Source of the DNA: CAYSPU01 sp964432995
Lineage (GTDB): Bacteria > Verrucomicrobiota > Verrucomicrobiia > Limisphaerales > JAHDYP01
DNA: 31,682 bases
Assembly: GCA_964432995.1 (NCBI GenBank)
Contig: CAYSPU010000030.1
Location: 1-31,682, forward strand
Reading direction: 5' to 3'
The translations under genes were made by a program, and so were the position numbers. Position 1 is the first letter of the stretch. The number at the start of each line of letters is the position of its first letter. Shown piece after piece: positions 1 through 8,100 of the stretch. Below the pieces are notes generated by a model, which saw only the letters and a program-made list of their open reading frames with translations, was not told where the DNA came from and searched no databases.

Positions 1-591
1 TGCCATGGACGCCCGCGGCTCCGCGCGGATCGCCGACGTCTCCGCCAGGCCGCGAAACTTGGCTTCGCTTTCGCGCAGGGCTTTCTCCGTGCGCCGCTGT
101 TCCGCCAAGGTGTGCTCGAGCTCCCGCACCTTCTCCTCGAGTTTCGTCGCCACCACCTCGCTGTAGCGCCTGAGGTATTCCGCGTCCTCTTGAATCAAGG
201 GTAGGGACGGTGCCTCTCCTTTCCTGCCTGCCCGGAGGAGGCCTTCGATTCTCTCCCACAATGCAGGTGGTTCCAACGGCTTGACGAGATAGGCATCCGC
301 GCCCAGGGAAAGCGCCAGTCGCACGTCCTGGTCCTCCCGGTAGGACGAAGAGTAGAAGATGAACGGGATGGACCGCAGACGCGCCTCCTGTTTCACCGCT
401 CGGAGGAACTGGAAGCCGTCCATCACCGGCATGAGGGCATCCGAGACGATCAGATCGGGCGGGCTGCCGCGGGCCTGCTGGAGACCTTCCACGCCATTCT
501 GGGCCTCGAGGACTCGATGCCCATGTTGCTCCACCACATAGCGGAGCACTCTCCGGTCGTCGGGGTTGTCGTCGACGATGAGGATGTTCAT
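1..591 (-). CDS. Response regulator: receiver domain followed by coiled coil and start of a PAS-like region (partial)
   Basis: The N-terminal 196 residues are present and the C-terminus lies beyond the left edge. Residues 1-120 are a CheY-like receiver: acidic pair at D7-D8, phospho-acceptor D51 in SDALMP, Ser81 in the usual Thr/Ser position, and the invariant Lys at K104 (YLVKPLEPP). After about residue 138 comes a helical, charged stretch (EEKVRELEHTLAEQRRTEK) and then RESEAKFRGL, the usual opening of a PAS domain. The start ATG overlaps the stop of the preceding receiver gene (ATGA, 588-591), so translation is probably coupled. No DNA-binding domain is visible in the part seen. The output could be a histidine kinase, a GGDEF domain or further PAS domains. 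It probably takes phosphate from the neighbouring histidine kinase (inference from position). Confidence 0.88.
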   Translation of the reverse strand, partial: MNILIVDDNPDDRRVLRYVVEQHGHRVLEAQNGVEGLQQARGSPPDLIVSDALMPVMDGFQFLRAVKQEARLRSIPFIFYSSSYREDQDVRLALSLGADAYLVKPLEPPALWERIEGLLRAGRKGEAPSLPLIQEDAEYLRRYSEVVATKLEEKVRELEHTLAEQRRTEKALRESEAKFRGLAETSAIRAEPRASMA

Positions 592-968
592 GCTGTCGCC
601 GGCCCGGGGCCGATGATTCGGTGGATCTGTTCCACGAGCGCGAGCGGATCGATGGGTTTCTCGATGTAGCCGCTGCACCCCGCCGCCAGGAACCGCTCCC
701 GGTCCCCGGCCATGGCGTAGGAGGTGATGGCAATGATCGGGATTCCCCCGTCGGCGCCGGACGCGCGGATTCTCCGCGTGGCTTCCACCCCGTCAATACC
801 CGGCAGGTTAATGTCCATGACGATGAAGAGCGGCGATTCCTTCAGGGCCAGATCGATCCCTTCCTCCCCCCGCTCCGCCGAGAGGACCGCGTAACCCGCG
901 CGTTGCAGCGCATAGGTAATGATCTTCAAGTTGTCCGCGTTGTCTTCGATCACGAGCACCTTCTTCAT
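588..968 (-). CDS. Single-domain response regulator (CheY/DivK-like receiver)
   Basis: A 126-aa protein consisting only of a receiver domain. Visible residues are the acidic pocket E8-D9 (VLVIEDN), phospho-acceptor D52 in MDINLPGIDG, T82 in AITSYAMAG and the conserved K104 in YIEKPIDP. The start chosen is the ATG at 968, which follows a clear GAAAGGA Shine-Dalgarno and overlaps the stop of the histidine kinase gene by four bases. Longer upstream readings in this frame are antisense noise over the kinase gene. With no output domain it should act as a phosphate shuttle or protein-protein regulator, as DivK/Spo0F-type proteins do. The upstream histidine kinase has no receiver of its own, so this gene plausibly supplies the receiver that hybrid propeller kinases carry in cis. 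Confidence 0.93.
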   Translation of the reverse strand: MKKVLVIEDNADNLKIITYALQRAGYAVLSAERGEEGIDLALKESPLFIVMDINLPGIDGVEATRRIRASGADGGIPIIAITSYAMAGDRERFLAAGCSGYIEKPIDPLALVEQIHRIIGPGPATA

Positions 969-3900
969 GGATTCCTTTCGCCGGCCCGGAGGGGCACGCG
1001 CAGGACAAAGCAACTGCCTTGGCCCAGAACACTCGAGACCGTGACCTCGCCGTGCAGCACCTCGGTGACCAGCTTCTTGGTGAGGTAAAGGCCCAGGCCC
1101 GTTCCCAGCACCTTTGTCCGCAAGGGTGAATCCAGGCGAACGAAAGGATGGAACAGTCTCTCCAGGTCCTCCGGGCGCATGCCGATACCGGTGTCGCTGA
1201 CCGCAACCTCCACGCACCGATCCTCCTCGGCGAGACTGGTGCGGATGCGAATCGACCCTTTCTCGGTGAATTTCACCGCGTTGCTGACGAGATTCAACAC
1301 ACACTGCACCAATCTCCGCCGATCAGTATGGATCAGTCGGCGCTCCGCCTGGATTTCCAGATCGAGCCCCCGGTCCCGGGCATCCTTGGCCACCATCGTG
1401 GCCACCTCGGTGACGACGTCATGAAGGTCGAAGTCCTCGGGGACGATCTCCACCTTGCCGGCCTCGATCTTGGTTACATCGATCACGTCGTTGATCAACG
1501 CCAGCAAGTGTCTACCCGAACGCAGCACGGAGGCGAGGTTCTCTTTCTGTTCCGTCTTCAGCGGGCCGACCCATTCATGGAGGAGAATGCTGGAGAAACC
1601 GATGATGGAATTGAGGGGCGTCCGGAGCTCGTGGCTCATCGAGGCGATGAACAGGGATTTGAGCCGGTCCAGGTCCTTCAGTTTCTCGTTGGCCGCTTCG
1701 AGCTCCGTCGCACGCTCATTCAGATCCTCCACAATGTTCATGAGTGCGATCTGGATGTCCCGCAGTTCGCGGCTCTTCTGCTCCAAGTCGGCCGTCCGTT
1801 CCTGCACGCGCAGATCCAGCCTTCGGTTGACCTTCAGCAGCGCCTCTTCCGCCTGCCGGCGTTCCGCGCGAGCACGCAAGGCGCTGATGCCGAACGCCAG
1901 ATCGCCAGCCAGTTCCTCCACAAGTCGCATTTCGTCCGGCGTGAACACGTTGGCTTCCGTGGAACAGATGGTGAGCACACCCAGCGTGTTGCCGCTCTCG
2001 TCCTTGAGCGGCAGGGCAATGATGGAACGATGCCCGCGTTGCAGGGCGCTTTCGCGCCACAAGACCGCTTGCGGATCCGTCGCCACATCTTGAACACAAA
2101 CGCTGCGCCCGGTCCGCATCGCCATCGCGGCAAGCCAGCTCCCGGCCTCCGCGTCAGCCCGCGCGAGCTGGCCGGCGGCGGGACGCGCCCCATCTGCTCC
2201 CGCCCAGGCGACCGGACGCACGGTCTCGGCGTCACCATGCTGACCATACCCCACCCAAGCCGTGCGGTAACCTGCCTCCCGGCACACGGTGCGGCAGACT
2301 TCATGGAGCAGGGTCGGCTCATCCACCACCCGCAGGAGTGTCTGGTTGCAGTTGCTGATGGCCCGCAGTTCGCGGTTCAGGCGCTGCTGTGTCTCCTCGG
2401 CCTGCTTGCGTGCGATCAACTGCCGTTCCAGATCGAGATTGCGCCGCTCGACACTCCGGACGCGCCACCGATAGACCGTGAAGGCCAGCCCCAGCAGCGC
2501 CGCGACGGCCGAGCCCCGGAACCACCAGGTTTGCCGCCACGGCGGGAGGACGGTGATCCTGATGGAAGCGCCTTGTTCATTCCACACGCCGTCGTTGTTC
2601 GACGCTTTCACGCGAAACGTGTAATGCCCCGGATCCAGCCGCGTGTATGTCGCATAGCGCCGTTGGGCGCCGGTGTAAACCCACTGATCATCGAAGCCTT
2701 CGAGTCTGTAGGCGTAGCGGTTCTTCTCCGGCGCGGTGAAGTTCAGCGCCGCGAACTGGAAGGTGAAGACCGACTGCTTGTGCGTGAGCGTGATCTCCTC
2801 GGTCGCGTGGATCGCTTTCTGCAGGGGTGATTCCCTGCGACCGATGGCCACCGGTTTGCTGAACAACTCGAAACCCGTCAGGACGACCGGTGGCACGTGC
2901 GGGTTGTCCGCCATCCGGTCAGGGTGAAATGCGACGAGTCCCTCGGTGGTGCCGAAGAACATCTGCCCGTCGGACGACCTGGCGGCTGCGCCTTTGAAGA
3001 ACTTGTTGCCCGGCAGACCGTCATGCACGTCGTAGTTGCGGATCACGTTGGACTTGGGGTCCAAGCGGGACAGGCCGGCGATTGTGCCCAGCCACAGGCG
3101 TCCCTGCTTGTCGCCCTGAATTGCCTCCACGCTGTCCGATGGCAGTCCGTCTTTCTTCGTGTAACGGCGGGTGAACTTGCCGGCAGCCACGTCGAACAGG
3201 AACAGCCCCGCGCTGGATCCGGCCCAGATTTCCCCGGGCCATTGCCTTCCGGCATGGACGGCGACGAAGGAGCGGTTAAGCTCGTTCTCAGGATGCTCCG
3301 GGGCAATTTGAAAGGTGGTAAACACCTTTGCTGCCGGGTCGAGCCGGGTGAGCCCGCCCCATCCGACGAACCAGAGGAAGCCGTTGTGATCCTTGGTGCA
3401 GCCGTAGTTCATATTGGATGGCAGGCTTTGGGAATTCGCCGGATCGGGCCAGAAATGCGTGAAGGTCCTTCCGTCAAAATGATCCACACACCTGGCCCAA
3501 TGGACGAGCCACAAGCCGCCCAGGTCGTCGGCTTTCATGGTCCAAATGTTGTCTGACGCCGGGCTGTTGGGGTCTTGCGGGTCGTGCCGGTAGCGAGTGA
3601 AGTCCCGGATGCGCAGCAACCCTTGCGCGCTGCCCAGCCCGGCCCACAACTGCCCGCCAGCATCCTCCGCGAACGTATGCACGGGAGGGCTGCTCAACCC
3701 CTGTTCGGTGAGGTAATGGGTAAACTGCCCGCGCTCCAAGCAGTCGAAACCATGCTCCGTGCCGATCCACACCCGGTCCGAACGGTCCACCTGAACCGAC
3801 CTCACGAAATTGAATGTCAGGCTGTTGGTGCGGTTTGGGTTGTTTCGATAAACGGTGAACTTCGCCGGTTCGCCCGCCAGCCGGTTAATTCCCTCCTCGT

Positions 3901-5122
3901 TGGCCAGCGCCCAAACCGCGCCCGTGTCGTCCTCGAAAACCATGGTGATGGCGATGCTGTTGATGCTTTGCGGGTCGCCGCGGTCAGGGAGCAACGACGC
4001 GAACCTGGCCCGTGGGGCAATGCCAGCCGACATTACATGCGATCCACGGTCCGCCACCCCACGGGCCGAGCCGGGACTGCGATCCATTAGTTGCAGCACC
4101 GTGGGGCTGCAAACCCAGAAGCGCCCGGCGCTGTCCTCATACAGCGACCAGACGTGGTCGCTGCCGAGGCTGTTGGTGTCGTTGGGATCGTGCCGGTAAT
4201 GAACGAAGGTCTTCGACTCCGGCACGAAGCGGTTCAAGCCCGCGTCAGTGCCGATCCAGAGCGTGCCCGCCCGGTCCTTCAGGAAACAAAGCCCAACCGT
4301 GCCGCTAAGACTGCCAGGGACACTTACGTCTGACCGGAAAGTGGTGAAGCCTCCGCCATCCTTGTCGAGCGTGCAGATGCCCGCCCCCAGCGTGCCCACC
4401 CAGATCTGGTCAGTTTGCGAATCGGTGTAAACAGAGCGAATGGAATCGTGGGGCAGACTGCGGGGATTGCTTGGATCATGCCGGAAGGTTAAACACCGGC
4501 CCGTCTTGCGCTCGAATCGGCACAGACCCTTGTCGGTGCCCACCCACAACGCGCCGGATGTGTCCTCGCAAATCGCGCTCACCGTCCCGCTGGCCAGGCT
4601 GGTGTCGTCTCCGGGCACAGGACGGTAACGGGTAAAGTTGTCCGCATCCCGGTTGTAGCGGTTCAACCCGCCGCCCCGTGTGCCCACCCACAAGGTCCCC
4701 TGACGGTCGAGCAACAGGGCGGTGATGTAATTGTGGCAGAGGCTCTGCTCATCGCCATCCTCGTGCTGATAAACCTTGAACTCGTAACCGTCATAGCGGT
4801 TGAGCCCGCCGAGCTTCGTGCCGAACCATAGAAACCCCTGCTGATCCTGCACCACCGAGGTCATGGCCGGGTCGGAGAGACCGTCCGCCGTGGTCAGATG
4901 GGTGAAGCGGAACTCCTGCGGTGGCGGCGCCGGGGGATGCGTGCTCGTCGCCTGCGCGGTCCTGTCCTGGAGCGGGACAGCAGACGATTCGCTTGCCCGT
5001 AGGACCTGCCGATCGGCCACGCCGTCCGCCAAGAGCCCCCCAGCGGCGAGCGCCAGCAACACGCCTCTGGTCGCAGTGTGGGCTGGTGTCCTGGGGGTTT
5101 GAGTTGGAGCGAGCAGGTTCAT
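965..5122 (-). CDS. Propeller sensor histidine kinase (Reg_prop / Y_Y_Y / TM / GAF / HisKA / HATPase)
   Basis: About 1385 aa, membrane-bound. It starts with an N-terminal hydrophobic signal/anchor (residues ~18-35). Residues ~70-750 hold many two-component-regulator propeller repeats with the (L/I)W(V/I/F)GT core (for example FLWFGTKLGGLNRYDG, TLWVGTRGGGLNRYN). A Y_Y_Y domain (~795-860) is followed by a transmembrane helix (~865-887), a GAF domain (~925-1080), a coiled coil, HisKA with phospho-acceptor His1164 in MSHELRTP, and HATPase_c with the N box (NLVSNAVKF) and G boxes (DTGIGM, GTGLGLYL). The predicted topology puts the ~90-kDa propeller in the periplasm and the kinase in the cytoplasm. 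It lacks the C-terminal receiver and HTH of Bacteroides-type hybrid sensors; two separate receiver genes follow at once. The start is ATG 5122, with an in-frame GTG directly before it, 8 bases after the upstream gene. No strong ribosome site is seen. The ligand is unknown. Confidence 0.93.
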   Translation of the reverse strand: MNLLAPTQTPRTPAHTATRGVLLALAAGGLLADGVADRQVLRASESSAVPLQDRTAQATSTHPPAPPPQEFRFTHLTTADGLSDPAMTSVVQDQQGFLWFGTKLGGLNRYDGYEFKVYQHEDGDEQSLCHNYITALLLDRQGTLWVGTRGGGLNRYNRDADNFTRYRPVPGDDTSLASGTVSAICEDTSGALWVGTDKGLCRFERKTGRCLTFRHDPSNPRSLPHDSIRSVYTDSQTDQIWVGTLGAGICTLDKDGGGFTTFRSDVSVPGSLSGTVGLCFLKDRAGTLWIGTDAGLNRFVPESKTFVHYRHDPNDTNSLGSDHVWSLYEDSAGRFWVCSPTVLQLMDRSPGSARGVADRGSHVMSAGIAPRARFASLLPDRGDPQSINSIAITMVFEDDTGAVWALANEEGINRLAGEPAKFTVYRNNPNRTNSLTFNFVRSVQVDRSDRVWIGTEHGFDCLERGQFTHYLTEQGLSSPPVHTFAEDAGGQLWAGLGSAQGLLRIRDFTRYRHDPQDPNSPASDNIWTMKADDLGGLWLVHWARCVDHFDGRTFTHFWPDPANSQSLPSNMNYGCTKDHNGFLWFVGWGGLTRLDPAAKVFTTFQIAPEHPENELNRSFVAVHAGRQWPGEIWAGSSAGLFLFDVAAGKFTRRYTKKDGLPSDSVEAIQGDKQGRLWLGTIAGLSRLDPKSNVIRNYDVHDGLPGNKFFKGAAARSSDGQMFFGTTEGLVAFHPDRMADNPHVPPVVLTGFELFSKPVAIGRRESPLQKAIHATEEITLTHKQSVFTFQFAALNFTAPEKNRYAYRLEGFDDQWVYTGAQRRYATYTRLDPGHYTFRVKASNNDGVWNEQGASIRITVLPPWRQTWWFRGSAVAALLGLAFTVYRWRVRSVERRNLDLERQLIARKQAEETQQRLNRELRAISNCNQTLLRVVDEPTLLHEVCRTVCREAGYRTAWVGYGQHGDAETVRPVAWAGADGARPAAGQLARADAEAGSWLAAMAMRTGRSVCVQDVATDPQAVLWRESALQRGHRSIIALPLKDESGNTLGVLTICSTEANVFTPDEMRLVEELAGDLAFGISALRARAERRQAEEALLKVNRRLDLRVQERTADLEQKSRELRDIQIALMNIVEDLNERATELEAANEKLKDLDRLKSLFIASMSHELRTPLNSIIGFSSILLHEWVGPLKTEQKENLASVLRSGRHLLALINDVIDVTKIEAGKVEIVPEDFDLHDVVTEVATMVAKDARDRGLDLEIQAERRLIHTDRRRLVQCVLNLVSNAVKFTEKGSIRIRTSLAEEDRCVEVAVSDTGIGMRPEDLERLFHPFVRLDSPLRTKVLGTGLGLYLTKKLVTEVLHGEVTVSSVLGQGSCFVLRVPLRAGERNP

Positions 5123-5130
5123 CACGCGCG

Positions 5131-8100
5131 TCAGTCTTTGCGGGGCTCATCCGCGGCCGCATCCACCGCCGGCTGGCCTGCTTTGTCTTCCAGTCCCCGG
5201 ATCCGCTGTTTCAACTCCACCATCCGCAGTTCCCGGCCGACGAAGAGCCGGTTCATACGCGCCAACTCCTTGTTCTTCGCCTCCAGCTCCGTGGTCCGGT
5301 CTTTCACCCGCCGATCCAGATCCTGGTTGAGCTTCAGCAGAGCCTCCTCCGCCTGCTTGCGCTCGGTGATGTCCTGAAACGCGCCCACGATTCCCGCCAC
5401 TTGTCCGTGCTCATCGCGGAAGACGTTCTTGGCCCAGAGCGTCGGACGCGGCACTTTGTTCTTGTCCAGCACCTGGAACTCGTACACCTGCCGTTCGGGG
5501 CGGTTTATCAGTTCCAGGTCTTTCCGATGGTACACTTCGGCAAACTCGCCCGGCCAGAGTTCCAGGACCGTCTTCCCTTTCAACTGCTCGCTGGTGTATC
5601 CGGTGAATTCGCAAAAGGCCGGGTTGCAGCCCAGGTACCGGCCCTGCCTGTCTTTGAAAAACATCGGGACGGGGATCGCCGAAATCAGGGTTTCGGTGAA
5701 CTTCAATGCACTCTGAAGGCGCAAGCGGGCCTGTTCCAAATCCTCCTCCGCCCGCTTCCGCTCGGTANNNNNNNNNNCAAGACACCCTGGCTGCCGACGA
5801 TCTGTCCGTCGAGGTCGAGTATCGGGCTTTTCAGGACGGACAAATGTCGTTGTTTGCCGTCGGAGTCAGAGCACCACTCCTCAACCTCGATGGTCCGGCC
5901 GGTTTCCATGATCTGGGCATGGTGATCCACGCCCGCTGCGGCCAGTTCATTGGCTTGCCCAGCATTCGGGCCGTGCGCTGCAAGTTGAAGCGCCGCCATT
6001 TCCGCCGGAGTCTTGCCCAGAATGAACTCGGCCTCGAGTCCTTTGAACTGGCAGAACCAGGGATTCACATAGACAAAGCGTCCGGCGGCATCCTTCCGGA
6101 AGATGCCGGCGGGCAGTTGCTCGACCAGCGAATGATACAGCGCTTGCGATTCGAGCAAAGCCCGCTCCGCCTGCTTGCGCTCGGTGATGTCCCGGCCTTC
6201 GGGGATGAGTTGAACAACGCGCCCTTCCGCGTCGGTGACGGGTTTGAGGGAGAAGTCAATGTAGCGGACCTGCCCGTCCGCCGCGGGGTGGGTGGCCTCG
6301 AAGCGCACCAACTTCCCGCCGGCCGCCTCGCGGATCGCCGCCCGAAGCCGCTCCCGCAGTTCGTCGGAGTGCGCCCACCACGGCGTTTCCCAAAACGGTT
6401 TGCCGATCACCGCCTCTTCGCCAACGCCGGCAAATTGCAGCGCCGTCCGGTTGGCTTGAAGGAGGATGCCGTCAATCGTCAGCACGCCGATGAACTGGAA
6501 GGTCTGGTCGAAGATCGCGCGGAATTTCTGTTCGCTCGCGCGCAAGGCCTCCCCGGTCCGTTTGCGCTCCGCGATCTCCGCGCGTAACTCGCCTTCGGCC
6601 TGCTTCAGCGCGACGATCTTGTTTTCCAAATCCGCGTAGAGGCCGGCGTTCTCCATCGAGATGGCCGCCTGGGACGCCAGCGCCTTGAGCAACTCCAGCC
6701 GGTCGGCGGTGAACACATTGGCCGCCAGGTTGTTTTCCAGGTAGAGGAGGCCGGTCAGTTTCCGCTGGTGAACGAGCGGGAGGCACAGCAGCGACCGGGG
6801 CCGGCGTTTGGCGATGTGCGGGTCCGTTCCGAAAGTCCGGTCGCTGCGGGCATCGCCCAACACCACCGGACTCTGGGTGCGCGCCACGTAATTCACCACC
6901 GAGAGCGCGACGTCGCCGCTGGTTTCCACCGGCGTGCCCTGCATGGTTTGCACTTGCCCGCGTCCGATGACGGCGCTGGCCTGGATCACCAGTCCCGCGC
7001 CGCTTTTCTGAATCAGGAGGCCCTTCTCCGCCCCGGCGTTCTCGATGACGATGCGCATCAGCTTCTCGAGCAACTGCTCGAGCCGGATTTCCTGCGAGAG
7101 CATGTGCGAGGCTTTCACCACGGCGGCGGTGTCCAGCGGCGCGGCCGTCTGGCGGGCCAGGGGGCGGAACCGGCGTTCCAGATCCACGACCTTGCGCGAC
7201 GCCCCCCAGGATTTGAACGCGTCCACGGCTTTCTGGAGCGAAAGCCCGGCAATGTCCTCGCGGTCCAGCGCGGTGTAGAACACGGCTTCGCGTTCGTACG
7301 CGAGGGCTTCCTCCTGCAGACAGCCACTCTCCCGCGCCAGGCGGATCGCGTGGTTGAAGCGCTCCATCGCCCGTCCGTTTTCGCCGGTGAGGCGCGCCTG
7401 CTCCGCTTCCACCAGCGCCAGCTTGTGGGCAAAATTCATCGGGGCCAGCGCGGCCCACTGTGTGAGTTGGCCGGTCAGTCGAGTCACAACCCGGAGGCCC
7501 TCCTCGCGCCCTGCGGAATCGGCCTGCGCGTGATGCGCCAGCAGCGCCAGCGCGTAATAGAAGCAATGATTCGCCTGGTAGAGGAAACCCTGCGCGGCGT
7601 GGGCGTGGGCTTCCGCCAGCCGGCCCGAAGCCACGGCCCCGGCGTAGTCCCCGAACAGATACTGGAGCATCGTCCGGCAGCAGAGTGCGCTGAACACGAG
7701 CAGGGAGTTGTGCTCTTCAATCCAGCCCGGCAGCCATTTCGATTCGTCGAACCGTTCGCCGATGAGCCGGCAGGGATCGGCCGTGTCGCCGCAGAGATTG
7801 GCGACGGTCTGGCCCCAGATCCGTGCCAGTTGGCTGTGGAACGGCAGCCGCAAGCGCTCCATCGCGCCCTGATACTCCGCCTGCTTCCGGCGGATCAATT
7901 CCAGCGGCGCGCCCGTGCAGAAGAGATAACCGCAGGAGTGGATGGCGCCGTAATAGGTGTATTCCAGGTCGCCGGTTTCGACGCCCCGCCGATACACGTC
8001 CTGCAACGGCGCGACGCACTCCCGCGCGTGTTCCTTCCAGTGCCGGACAAACGTGTTGAAGAGGAAGGCCACCTTCGCTTCGAGTTCCGGCGCGGGAAAT

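Noticed and set aside
1148..2830. 560-aa plus-strand open frame opposite the histidine kinase (and similar long frames opposite 6.8-11.1 kb and 14.1-16.2 kb)
   Set aside because: Mirror frames produced by GC-rich codon use of the real minus-strand genes; no domain, ribosome site or signal seen.
5131..5739. Separate 202-aa PAS protein
   Set aside because: Its only start is a TTG inside the PAS linker (TERKRAEEDLEQ), and the sequence continues upstream to the N gap. It is the C-terminus of the giant protein.
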